This document shows positions 1 to 9,407 of a stretch of 15,363 nucleotides of DNA, piece after piece. The position numbers and the translations under genes are program-made. The notes under the pieces were generated by a model, which did not search any database, was not told where the DNA came from, and worked only from the letters and a program-made list of their open reading frames with translations. Source of the stretch: Podila epigama (taxonomy: Eukaryota > Mortierellomycota > Mortierellomycetes > Mortierellales > Mortierellaceae); the NCBI GenBank assembly GCA_015679605.1, contig JAAAVE010000657.1, positions 1 through 15,363 of the forward strand, read 5' to 3'. Position 1 is the first letter of the stretch, and every line of letters starts with the position of its first letter.

Positions 1-88
1 GTCCTTGAGAGAGTGAAGGAGAGAACACCACTGGAGAATACGCCATTCAATTCATCCCCCTATTTCACTATGAATACAATTAACCCAG

Positions 89-2704
89 ACGCATTTTTGG
101 ACGGATAGATCAAAGACATGTCAGCACCACTGACTATAATGAGCACAGCAGCAGATCTCACTCTATTTTCCAGATTGTAAGTATATTAATGAGCGAGTGG
201 TAGTCCTTGGCTGAACCTCTCTTATTACAACGTACATACAAAAAAAAAAAACAAATGATATTTATCACTCAAAAGAAAATATGACATTGGTCGAAAATCT
301 AGGTCATCGAGAGCCGAGAACGAATGTCACCTTCGAGTCCCAAGACAGGTCGAAAACCAAGTCTTGGAGGTATATCCACATCCACAGCCACCACCACCAA
401 ACCGGGAGCTGCGACCGCAGTACGTGTATCGCAATTGAACCTGATCGATCTAGCGGGATCTGAAAAGGCATCAGCAGACATGGAGCGACGGAAAGAAGGT
501 GCCTTCATTAACAAGTCCCTTCTGACCCTTGGCACTGTCATCTCAAAACTGACTGACGAAAAAGGGTAATACGGCGTACATTGATACACACAGACATACA
601 TACAGACATGTACAAGAACAGTCCCCCCATAGCATCCCATTCAATTGATAATTTCCGTTGGTATTGCCTTGGATGAATCATCTATTTAACCCTGAACGCT
701 TCTTTTAACTCATATAACTTTTTTCTTGTCCCCCGCTGCTGCCTGTTTTGTTGTTACAATCTAAAACACTTCAATAGTAGCCACGTTCCATACCGTGATT
801 CAAAGCTGACACGCATTCTTCAATCGTCTTTGAGTGGGAATGCACGGGTATCAGTGCTGTGCACGATCAGTCCATCGATTGAGAATGTGGACGAGTCCCA
901 TAATACACTCAAGTTTGCGGCGCGCATCAAGAAGGTGGTGACGAGAGCGCATACGAATCAAGTGTTGGATGATAAGGCGCTGTTGGAAAAGTATCGACGA
1001 GAGATTAGTGAATTGAAGGCACAGCTGATGCTTACGATGACCAGCACAGCCGCCGGGTCGTCGACAGGGACAGGGCCTGCAACGACGACAACCGCATTGG
1101 TTGGGCTCGGTAAAGGCATGGCCACGGGAAACAATAGTGTCAACAGTGATATGAAGGGCATCCATGCCGAACTATCAACCCTCTTGGAGCGAGAACGCCT
1201 TAAGCACGAAGAAGAAATGATTGAAATGGAGATGGTTCGACAAGCGCTCAAGGAACGGATTGACCATTTGACAAAACTGATCCTCACTTCACAGTCCATC
1301 AATGCACCTCGAGAACCGGGGGAGAGAGTCGTTTCGAAAACATATACTGTTGAACGGTCCGCGGACGGGACTGTGCTCGAGTTTCCAAAGGAGATTGAAT
1401 CACGACTAGCGCGCAAGGATACGATTGTACGACAGCTTCAGAATGAGCTTGAGGAACAACAGGCAAAAGTTGAATTCATGAAGCAAACTTTACAACGAGC
1501 AGTAGCCAAACGTGGGGTGGGCGGCGATGGCAACAGCGATGGTAATGGCGATGGCAAAGGACAACGAGGAGGACGAGGTTTAGATGACAATATAGTACAG
1601 GATATAGAGAGGACATTGTCGCGGCTCGAAACGGATATAGAGCCCAAACGACGGGAAAAGGACCGGTTCTTGATTGAGAAGCGCGCGTCCATTGTGACGA
1701 TGAACAGTCTTTATAATCAGTATGGTGATTCGATGGAGCCTCAAGAGTTGGAGAAATTGGCAGCGGCAGCTGGTATGATTCCTCCAAAAGGTAGTAGAAG
1801 GTCTGTATCAGAGAGTGGTCACAGTCGGAGCCAGACGAGCGCAACGACGACGACGACGACGACGACAACAGGTCTTGCTAATGTGTCCACACTGTCAACG
1901 GCAGTGTCCACATCTGCATTGGTCGCGGATGATGATAGTAAGAGCCTGCTATCGAATCTGAACCTTGATGGCGGATTCTTTTCAGACTCCGATGAAGAAG
2001 ACTTGATGGATACACCATGGAACCGTGCAGAACTACAATCTCTCCGGCAAGCAAAACGGGAGCTCGAGATTGTGGTCATTGATCAAGAGAAAAAGTTGGA
2101 AGAGATGGCTGTAGCGATGGCAGCATGTGGGGGGTCTTCAGGAACAGGGTTGTCTACAAGTATGCCACTATTACAGCATTCAATGTCATCCACCACCTCT
2201 TTATCGGTTCAAGATTCTGAAGAGTTTCAGGCGTTAATACTGGAGCTTGAAGAACACAGGGAACGGATTCGAGTAATGGAAGAAGAGCGTGAGCAGGTCA
2301 AGGTGACCATGGCAGAGTTGCGAAATATTATTCGGAAACAGGCCTTGGCCTTGACAGAGAATGCGGAGCAAAAGATGCAAGAAAGGGCATTGGCATCATT
2401 GGACAAACAACAGGATGTGAAAGAATTCGTGCCCACCGCCTCACCACCACCACCATCTCAAGTACCGCGAGGTAGTACGCATCATGGAGGAAGAGGCATG
2501 ACAGGGTCACCCAATGCATCTCCAACTCAATCAGCATCATCGTCAACGTTATCGAAACGGATACACGAATTAGAGCAAATGCTTCAAAAGGAACGACAGC
2601 TTCGCCTTGAAGAACAAAACAGAAATATGGCCAGGATTGCATCACTCGAAGCGGATCTGACCATTTTCCAAGCAGAGATGTCAGTTCAAGGACTTGTCGA
2701 CTAG
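89..2704 (+). CDS. Kinesin-7 (CENP-E-like) motor protein, 5'-partial
   Basis: This is the 3' part of a microtubule motor gene; the P-loop and N-terminal motor lie outside the window. Three exons are supported: about 89-176, 303-565 and 778-2704. The first encodes switch I (NEHSSRSH, 138-161). The second reads VIESRER, then the switch II core LIDLAGSE and INKSLLTLG. The third opens with [14 protein letters not shown] and continues to the neck [10 protein letters not shown] and [19 protein letters not shown], a neck sequence typical of kinesin-7. Introns are 177-302 (gtaagt...ctag, phase 0) and 566-777 (gtaata...atag, phase 2). The tail has coiled-coil-like stretches near 1390-1510, 2025-2120, 2220-2360 and 2550-2690, separated by Gly/Ser/Thr-rich linkers. 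About 758 residues are visible, ending at TAG 2702-2704. The first boundary is uncertain: cccag at 88 and gatag at 108 both allow the switch I reading. Acting at kinetochores or microtubule plus ends is family knowledge, not visible here. Confidence 0.93.
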
Positions 2705-2730
2705 ACAGAGATGATGATGAATTGAAAATA

Positions 2731-2736
2731 TTTATT
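2731..2736 (-). terminator. Candidate polyadenylation signal (AATAAA) of the RING gene
   Basis: The plus-strand TTTATT reads AATAAA on the minus strand, about 185 nt past the RING stop codon. If it is used, the RING transcript crosses the TG and GCTCAA repeats and ends close to the kinesin stop codon. Fungal poly(A) signals are loose, so this is only a candidate. Confidence 0.35.
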
Positions 2737-2794
2737 ACATGGATTTACGTTTTGGGGGGGTATATGTCTTTATGTGTATGTGTATGTGTGTGCA

Positions 2795-2816
2795 TGTGTG
2801 TGTGTGTGTGTGTGTG
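2795..2816. repeat. TG dinucleotide microsatellite, 11 pure units
   Basis: An uninterrupted run of TG follows a degenerate TATG/TG-rich stretch from about 2771. It lies in the convergent spacer and is transcribed only as 3' UTR, if at all. Confidence 0.9.
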
Positions 2817-2836
2817 CCATTGTGCTTGTCGAGAGT

Positions 2837-2860
2837 GCTCAAGCTCAAGCTCAAGCTCAA
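2837..2860. repeat. GCTCAA hexanucleotide tandem repeat, four perfect units
   Basis: Four identical 6-bp units sit 20 bp downstream of the TG tract. A unit divisible by three would be frame-neutral, but no coding frame is supported here. Confidence 0.9.
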
Positions 2861-2919
2861 AAGAGAGAGCAATCGTCCGTGTGTTTACCACACACACAAA
2901 GACACCTTTTTTTTCATTG

Positions 2920-5900
2920 TCACCATTCGCCAAATGATTCTGAATAATCGTCCAAAACCTCAGCCAGGTCCATGACACGGTTTTGCAAATCCTGCGCGTA
3001 TTGACTCATAGACCATCGTTGTGAAGAGGGCAGACACTCCATGGCAGAGGTCATTGCAGTCGAGAAGGGAGAAGACACGACAATGTGGACCAAGGTTGAG
3101 AAGGTGGTAGATAACTTTGTGATGAGTGGATATCGCGACATTGGAGATGTATCTGTGGCAACATCAGCAGAGGTAGTACTACCGATGGCAGGGCCCTGGT
3201 CACTACGGCGACGGCGACGGCGATAGTTATGATTATGGGTATGATTATGTTGATGTTGATGTTGATGTTGGTGTTGATGCTGATGTTGGTGTTGATGTTG
3301 ATGTTGATGCTGCTGCTGCTGCTGCTGCTGGTGACGTTGGTGAAGAGAATGTTGATAACGAGCAGTGTATGAAGGAACATAAGGCTCGAGAAACGTTGGT
3401 GAATGCTCCCATGTGTTTGACACGTCGTTATCAATAAAAGTTTCTGTAGTGGAGACATCTCTGTCGTTGAAGGTTGACAAAGAGTTGGAATCATGAGCGG
3501 ATGTCACGGACGACATCATGATGGGGTCTATCTCATATTCGATAGGAAATCCTTGCATCTGCTGCTGTTGCGGCAATGTCATGGGCGGCATGGGCGAGGA
3601 TACAGGGTATTGCGACCGTGACCTTGACCTTGTCAATGCGTTTGACAGCAATGGCAAAAGGACAGACTCGTCCTCTCGCGAGAGAAGGCACGCGACGACG
3701 AGCGCCCAACAGACCATGTAACAGACTACCGCACCAATTAGGCACGACACGCGCGACCACATGCTATCGACGCGGCCCAACAAAAATGCCAAAAACAAGA
3801 CAGCGGTCGAGAACGGAACTCCGTAGAGAAGGAACCATGTTGTCATGCTGATATATTGACCTCCGTTTTGAATTGCAGTGTGTTGTTCCATGCTCGAACC
3901 ATAGGTGAGTACAGTTTGAGTATCATTACGACGGGCCATGTTGTTATTGTTGTTGTTGTTTTGATGGTATAGCTGAGATGACACGGGACGCCCATCAAAT
4001 GCTGTAGAGGTTGTCGTCACGGGTTCACCATTGTTGCCATGGCTTCCAAAGAATGGGATTCTGGAGAAAACCAAGGAGCTTCGACTCTGAGCCCCGCCTC
4101 TACCTCCTCCACCGCCACCATTGCTTACAAACGCTGAAGAGGTGGTACTTGGTGAGGTGCTGTTCTCTTGTGACGAGATGGAGTTATCTCGCTGATGACG
4201 TTGATGGTGGCGTTGATGTTGGACCAAGTTAGAGAGGTGTTGTTGAAGGTGAATACTGTTGTGGCGATGTCTGCCGCCTCCAGTTGTACCTCGCGACATG
4301 TTGGTGTTTGAAGGTGAAGGCGTCGCTGCTGCAGCTGCCGCAATGGTCGAGGCGACTGACTGGGGTAACGGTGCCATGCGGCGGTGAGTAGTGGCGTTAG
4401 CGCTGGTACTGTTGGGTTTGGTGACATCCGATTCTAGACACATGAAGGGCTGGTCTTTGTGGAGATAACGGCAGAGTGGACAGACCATTTCCTTGCCCAT
4501 ACTGAATGCCATGCTAATTAATGGAAATGTTAAGAAAAGTCATATGAAAAATCAGTTTTATCGCCTTTAAGTTTTTTTTGTTTTTTTTGTTTTTTTTTTT
4601 TGTTTGGGAGTTCTTTTTTTGTTGGGGGATTGTGGGGAGTAAACACACAAAATGCCAGATGAACACAAGAACACAAAAACACATTTGGTACAAAGATAAA
4701 ATAACTTACGAAATGCATGAGAGATGGAACTCATGTCGACAGGCGAGCGTTGCTTTGGCATGCTTTTTTGGAATGATAGAGTCGAGGCAGATGGCACAGT
4801 CTTGGTCTGAGAGTCCAGTGCATGCTTGGACAGAATCCAGGGCCGACTTGGCTGCTGAGGTCAGCGAGAGGGACGACGAAGAGGGTGATGATGATGATGA
4901 GGAGGAGGAGGATGACAACGGGGACGTCGTGGATGCGGCTGTTGGTGTTGGTTCGGTGGCAGCCATTGAAATGGCGGCGGTGCTATCTGAAGCAATGGCT
5001 GCACTCCTGTCGCTCTCATTATCATCCTCCCCATTGTCGGCGAACGAAAAGGTGATTGTCGTGCTTGCTGCTGTGCGAGATGCATGTGTTAATTGTATCG
5101 ATGAAGAACGTCGCTCTGCTGAAGCAGAAAAGTCGGTTGTGCAGCCCGAAAGCTCGGCATGACTTCCTATTGCCTCCAATGCCAATGGTCCAGATTGGGG
5201 TTGGGGTTGTCGTAGTGACGGGGACGGTGGCGATAGAGACGATACTGACCGTTGGAATGTTGGGGTATCTTGGTCATTGTCGTCTTCTGTCACCGCATCA
5301 TCATCATCGTCTGTCGTCTTGTTAGTGTCCACGATGTCATGGGCTGCCGTGAGGTCAGCAGGAACGAGAAGACATTCATGTCCGAGGACATCTCCACTAC
5401 TGGCATTGGCAATGGTGATACTGTTGGTTTTGGTCGATCTCGTAGGAGTACGAGAGTGGAGATGGGGCACGGACCCACACCTCATCTGTATATCTCCGTC
5501 CTCGTTTTCATCTCGAGGTTGTGATTTGTTGTCCCACCCGTCTGTGTGTATCGTACCAGGAGGGTCCATGGGCGAGGAAGAAGTCGAAAATGATAAAGAA
5601 GAGGAGGAGGAAGAGGAGGATGAGGTGGATGAAGAAGAGGATGAAGAAGAGGAAGAAGAGAGGAAAGGTCTACCAAAGACTGAAAGGACAGAACAGCCTC
5701 GATGGTTGACGGAAACCACAGCAGCTGTCACAATTCTCTTGTTTTTTCTGGTTGGTATTGTATGTGCACTGCTGCTGATGTTGTTGCTATTGTTGCTATT
5801 GTTGCTGTAGCTGCTGTCGTTGTTGTTGTTGTCGTGGCTGTTGTAGTTGTTGTAGCTGTAGCTGTTGTTGTCGTCGTTGTTGTTATTGTTGCTGGCATTA

Positions 5901-6565
5901 TTGTGAACAAATGAAAAGGTCCCTGCGGCCACGGTATCGTGTGTCCCTCTGTCGATGTTGTCACCTGCTTCCATAACGGTCGAAGAGGAGGCCGGAGCGT
6001 CGTGTGCCAACATTGAGGAAACAGGTGAATGGCAAAATGAGGGCGTTGGGCTTTGGGAAAAGGGAAGGGATGTGGTTTCCTCGATTTTCCTGTCCATGTC
6101 ATTGTCGTGCTGATGGATAGAACTGCAGCTTTGATCGTCGTCGTCTTCTTCTTCTTCTTCTTCTTCTTCTTGTCGTGTTATGTATTCCCGTTGTACGCTG
6201 TCTTGTGAGTTGTGGTTGTCAAGGAGACTAGTTGTCTGAAAGAGGTCATAGCTGTGGAGGCACTGACGTTTTTCTTTTCCGTTGTCCTCCACAGTTGTGA
6301 AGTACTCTTGTTCGTCATTTTCGTCATTGTCCATCTCTCCATGGGTGTCGAGACAAGACAGAGTGTTATTATTGTTATTAGTATTGATATTATTATTATT
6401 ATTATTGTTGTTGTTGTTAATATTGCTGTTGTTGTTGTTGTTGTTGTTGTTGTTGTGGTAGTGCAGTGGGGAAATTAAATGTGGTTGTCGCATGGTTGAG
6501 GATGTGGTTTGCTCTAAAGCGATCATTTGCCCTGTATGTTGGTACGAGGGCTTGGCTATTGCCAT
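2920..6565 (-). CDS. Membrane-anchored RING-H2 zinc-finger protein, putative E3 ubiquitin ligase
   Basis: Two exons, 6565-4710 and 4513-2920, join in frame to give 1149 residues. The RING finger spans residues 590-633: CAIC, then C-R-H, H at 614, LSC, then CPLC. This is the full C3H2C3 ligand set, with C1-C6 in exon 1 and C7-C8 in exon 2. Two hydrophobic helices follow at about 843-867 (WFLLYGVPFSTAVLFLAFLL) and 873-898, separated by a short loop. No signal peptide is seen. The rest is low complexity: Asn runs near the N-terminus, an acidic E8D4 run, long Ser runs, a His/Gln run and an Arg run. Start choice: an in-frame TGA at 6613-6611 lies 48 nt upstream, making 6565 the first available ATG. 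RING-H2 domains recruit E2-ubiquitin conjugates; membrane anchoring suggests ER or endosomal protein turnover, which is inference. The specific family is not recognised. Confidence 0.9.
3250..3330 (-). repeat. Coding Gln/His tract (CAN trinucleotide repeats)
   Basis: On the minus strand, seven consecutive CAG Gln codons are followed by about a dozen alternating His-Gln pairs (CAT/CAC with CAA/CAG), ending in His-Asn and His-Thr pairs and then an Arg run. It lies in the C-terminal tail of the RING protein, after the membrane helices. Synonymous changes interrupt the repeat, so it is older than a pure slippage tract. Confidence 0.9.
4514..4709 (-). other. Intron splitting the RING domain (196 nt)
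   Basis: On the minus strand the intron runs from gtaagt at 4709 to attag ending at 4514, with cttaac as a plausible branch site about 20 nt before the acceptor. Splicing joins a TC partial codon to C, making Ser between LSCI and MAFSMGKE, and restores correct RING spacing. Without splicing the frame stops at TAA 4708-4706, directly after the sixth zinc ligand. The sense strand carries long A runs interrupted by single C bases (plus 4572-4601). Confidence 0.92.
5573..5665 (-). repeat. Coding poly-serine tract in the RING protein
   Basis: The minus strand encodes two Ser runs of about 12 and 9 residues, separated by Thr, then more Ser-rich sequence. The plus strand reads as GA-rich purine sequence (GAGGAG, GAAGAA, GATGAA). 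Mixed TCC/TCT/TCA codons show that the amino acid, not only the DNA unit, is kept. Confidence 0.85.
5770..5905 (-). repeat. Coding Asn-rich tract with Ser, Asp and Tyr
   Basis: Repeated GTT/GTC triplets on the plus strand encode clustered Asn codons on the minus strand, interspersed with Ser, Asp and Tyr. It resembles a prion-like, low-complexity segment. The plus strand contains an open frame of mostly Val/Ala, a shadow of the same repeat. Confidence 0.8.
6136..6171 (-). repeat. Coding acidic run (E8 then D4)
   Basis: Eight GAA codons followed by GAC/GAT codons on the minus strand give a strongly acidic patch in the N-terminal half of the RING protein. Confidence 0.88.
6363..6456 (-). repeat. 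Coding poly-asparagine tract near the RING protein N-terminus
   Basis: ATT and GTT triplets on the plus strand encode three Asn runs (AAT/AAC codons), broken by Ser, Ile and Thr, about 40-70 residues from the start. Near-pure stretches suggest recent slippage and likely length variation between strains. Confidence 0.88.
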
Positions 6566-6807
6566 GTGCGTCAGAGGGGTGGATGGAAGGGAGAATGATG
6601 TCGTATCGTATCAGCGTTGTTGTTGTTGTTGTTGTGTGAATTGTTTTTTTTTTTTGTTGTTTGTTGCTGCCGCTGCAATCCGATACTTTGCAAAAACGCA
6701 AAAATATGCCGATGCTACTTTGAAGAAGGAAGAAAAAACAAATGTCAGTCAGACTGAAATAAGACTGAAATAGAGTGGAGACGACCATGAACAAAGAAAA
6801 AAGAAGA

Positions 6808-6856
6808 TGTTGATGAAGGAAAGAGAGAGAGAGAAAGAAAAAAAAGAAAAGAAGGC
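6808..6856 (-). promoter_or_regulatory. CT-rich tract upstream of the RING gene, possible core promoter
   Basis: The plus strand is GA-rich (GAGAGAGAGA then AAAGAAAA), so the minus strand is a CT/T-rich tract about 240-290 nt before the start codon. Pyrimidine tracts like this often precede transcription starts in filamentous fungi. No clear TATA box is seen with it. Confidence 0.3.
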
Positions 6857-7175
6857 TAACAGCACGGTGAGCATGGTGAGCACGAACAGTTGTGAGTGTG
6901 TGTTGCTTTGTCTGGCCCGTTTTTGTGCGTTTTTGTTGATGTTATGGATGTTTTTTTGGTTGTTTTATGAATGCGAGCAAAGGTATTAAAAAAAGAAAAG
7001 AAAAGAAGATGTATAGATGATATACATCTTTTACTTTCCAAGAATGATGTTTTGCCCCTGCCATCTCGAACGAGCATGTTGTTTTTTTTTGAGCGAGTAG
7101 GGGACACTCCTTGTATTGTAGGGGCATGTTGAAAAGTGGAAGGGGGAGGATGGGGTGCCACAATGTACGCTTGTT

Positions 7176-7213
7176 TGTATGTCTGTGTCTGTGTGTGTAT
7201 GTGTGTGTGTGTG
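7176..7213. repeat. TG-rich microsatellite
   Basis: Imperfect TG repeats with TATG and TCTG interruptions in the gene-poor region. On the minus strand it gives spurious His-Thr repeats. Confidence 0.85.
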
Positions 7214-7716
7214 AAGGTGGGCCACATGCAGCAACAAGGCATGTTCGCATGGGTGTCCTAGTGAGTGAGGAGTGTGGACAAATAACACCTTGGAGGGGTA
7301 TATCATGTAGGTGTAGGTGTGTTGATGTGTGTGTGTGTTGGTATAAAGTGTGCGATAGAGAGATGTGATGCTCGTCGTCGGGATGGATGGATGACAGTGG
7401 AAACAAACTCACAAAAGAGCAATGGTGTTTTTCGCGAATTGCTCTGTTACTGCTCCTTGTCGCTGCTTCGCTGCTCGCATTGCCGCTTTTTCTTGCAGCA
7501 CCCTCTGCCATGCATGCTTCCTTCCACATACACACACACACACTTCCACAGTTTCTAGAATGAAAAGAGTCGAGAATTGTGGATGGCAATTGCAACTGCC
7601 AGTTTGTTCTTTGCAGTCTGTCCTGAACTGAACTGAACTCGGACGAACGAACGTTACCGGTGAAAACCCCTTTCATTCTCGAGCAAACCTCCATTCAAAC
7701 CCATTGTGTTGCCTCC

Positions 7717-7717
<1 letters not shown>

Positions 7718-7747
<30 letters not shown>

Positions 7748-7748
7748 G
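7718..7748. repeat. GTT trinucleotide microsatellite, about ten units
   Basis: A pure GTT run outside any supported gene. A shorter GTT run follows near 7793-7809. The same motif encodes Asn in the neighbouring genes, so trinucleotide expansion is not limited to coding sequence here. Confidence 0.9.
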
Positions 7749-8441
7749 CACCATTGTCCAACCTTTCGGTCTGTGTTGCCTTGTGATTTTTTGTTGTTGT
7801 TGTTGTTGCTCGTCTTTGTTTTGATCTCGCTCTCTCCACAACTCTTTCTTTGGATGGATACAAACAGACCAGGGGACACTGACATACTGACTTGTAAAGG
7901 GGGAAGGAAAGGGGGGGGGAGATGGACAAAAAGGATCGCTTTTTTGTTGATCAAGTCAAGACAAATCAAGTCAAGTCATGGGTCGGAGGAATGATGTCTT
8001 TCTTTGGTTCAAGGTGTGAAGGAGAGTAGTGTGCTGTATCGAAACAGGATACACATTGTTGTTTGTATATATTGTGAATGAGTGAGTAGGTGAGTGTATG
8101 TGTGTGTTTGTGTGTGTTACCTTGTCTTGTTGTCGTCACTGGAATGAGAAGGTGCAAACTCGTTTAGACGTCAATGGGCGGTTGAAACGATAGAATGAGA
8201 TCGATGTGGAGTGGAAGGGGAAAGAGATTGGTATGTTGGCAATACCAAAGAAAGAAAGAAGCTGTGTATAAATGGAAAGCAAGACTTAAGTCTGCCTTGC
8301 AGGCGTATGTTGAGTTTGCTGTTTGCAAAAAAAAGGGTCCAACGTTCTTTCGGTTTTCCCTCAATGGTGTTGATATTATTGTTGTTGTTTGGTATAGGAT
8401 ATGGATATGCCGATATGAACAATGTGGGGGAAACAAAGGAG

Positions 8442-8470
8442 AAGAGTAAAGTACAAGAGTAAAGTACAAG
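8442..8470. repeat. 13-bp tandem duplication
   Basis: Two full copies and a 3-bp start of a third copy of the unit AAGAGTAAAGTAC. It is followed by GAATGAAT-type repeats from about 8520 to 8600. No coding role is seen. Confidence 0.85.
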
Positions 8471-9150
8471 CAAGATGTGTTATGTGCAAGTAGGAAGAGA
8501 ATGAAGAGTAGGAAGAGTAGGAATGGAATGAATGAATGAATGGAATGATTGATTTGAATGATGAAGAATGGATGGACTGATTTGAATGGATTTGCATGAT
8601 GAAAGAAGAAAAAGAAAAAGAAGAAAAAGAAAAAAAGACAAAGGAAAAGAAGACGGATTATTTTTTTCCTTCAACGCTCACTTTTTTTTTCTTTTTTTTT
8701 TTTGCACTGCACCCTCACCTCACGCGTGCATTGCATCCATCCAGCAGACTGACAGGCAGATAGACAGACAAAAAAAGCCATGCGACACGCAGCATGCGCA
8801 TGCTATCACCTTTTCATTATTGCTACACCACAACAACCACAACACCCTCACCTTCACCCTAGCTCTTTGCCCAAAATAAGAACCGATAGGACAGGGTCAC
8901 TAACCCCATCTGCTCTTTTTCTTTTCTCACTTACGCGTGTACAAATAAAAACAAGCCTTCATCATGGCGTGAACCAGGGGGTGCGGACACGGGAACAGGG
9001 ACAGAGGTACCTGCCTGTCCACCTGCCTTGTTGATGACCCAAGTCCAATCTAAACAGGGGGAAAGGGAGAGTGAGTGGCGACTCTTCTCCTCCTCTTCTC
9101 CTCCTCCTTCCCCTGCATGTTGTTTACATTATTGCGTCGTTAATGCGCCA

Positions 9151-9180
9151 TGTGTCGATGTGTCGATGTGTCGATGTGTC
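9151..9180. repeat. 8-bp tandem repeat TGTGTCGA, 3.75 perfect copies
   Basis: Three full units and six bases of a fourth, without mismatch, in the 3' flank of the kinase-like gene. The 8-bp unit is not frame-neutral, consistent with non-coding DNA. Confidence 0.9.
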
Positions 9181-9198
9181 TTTTTAGTCTTCACCTCC

Positions 9199-9216
9199 TT
9201 TTATTTTATTTTTATC
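9199..9216 (-). terminator. Candidate AATAAA-type polyadenylation region of the kinase-like gene
   Basis: The plus-strand T-rich sequence reads on the minus strand as overlapping AAATAAAATAAAA elements, about 190-210 nt beyond the stop codon at 9408-9410. This is the best AATAAA-like match seen in the first 250 nt of 3' flank. Confidence 0.35.
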
Positions 9217-9407
9217 AACATCAAACATCAAAGCAGAAAGCAGCTTATTGCCATGCACCCGAGAAAAAAATCGTAGACATTCAGTCCACACACAGTCCCA
9301 ACCATTGGAGAACATGAACCATTGAACACGTATACAAATTACGACTATGTATGTTATGTATTACTATGAATGACTATTATTGACTGTAATGGATTTGATA
9401 TTCTTTA

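Larger units (their letters stand above)
2705..2919. other. Convergent intergenic spacer between kinesin and RING genes
   Basis: The stop codons of the two convergent genes are 215 bp apart. The spacer holds a TG microsatellite, a GCTCAA tandem repeat and a G run at 2754-2760. No open frame here resembles a protein; the short ones simply translate the TG and GCTCAA repeats. Both 3' UTRs probably lie here and may overlap. Confidence 0.8.
6566..9407. other. Gene-poor 2.8 kb region between two minus-strand genes
   Basis: It should contain the 5' region of the RING gene and the 3' UTR of the kinase-like gene. No frame shows protein-like composition, conserved motifs or splice-linked domains. The longest one (minus, 6942-7694) is mostly a translation of CA and CAC repeats. 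The content is TG, GTT, GAAT and GA/CT tracts and short tandem repeats. No tRNA or rRNA was found by eye. A small non-coding RNA cannot be excluded without transcript data. Confidence 0.65.

Noticed and set aside
1-106. Open frame from base 1 in frame 1 (VLERVKERTP...)
   Set aside because: It does not match kinesin sequence expected before switch I and ends in TAG at 106-108; it is probably intron.
299-640. Minus-strand open frame of 113 residues opposite the switch II exon
   Set aside because: It is antisense to a recognised kinesin exon and shows no domain of its own.
830-2704. Kinesin exon treated as a gene starting at 830
   Set aside because: Position 830 is TTG, a Leu codon inside the motor domain. 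The open frame continues upstream to the acceptor at 777 and encodes [13 protein letters not shown].
5277-5914. Plus-strand open frames with Glu-rich and Val-rich runs
   Set aside because: They are antisense shadows of the Ser and Asn tracts of the RING protein.
6212-6478. Plus-strand hydrophobic open frame that could look like a membrane protein
   Set aside because: The Ile/Val run is a reading of the ATT/GTT triplets that encode poly-Asn on the other strand.
6942-7694. Minus-strand open frame of 250 residues in the gene-poor block
   Set aside because: Composition is His/Thr/Ser runs from CA and CAC repeats, with no motif or domain. It looks like a repeat translation.
8030-8055. Minus-strand TTTCGATA with partial T-arm-like pairing
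   Set aside because: Only four of five stem pairs form, and the upstream sequence is TG/CA repeat without an anticodon arm.
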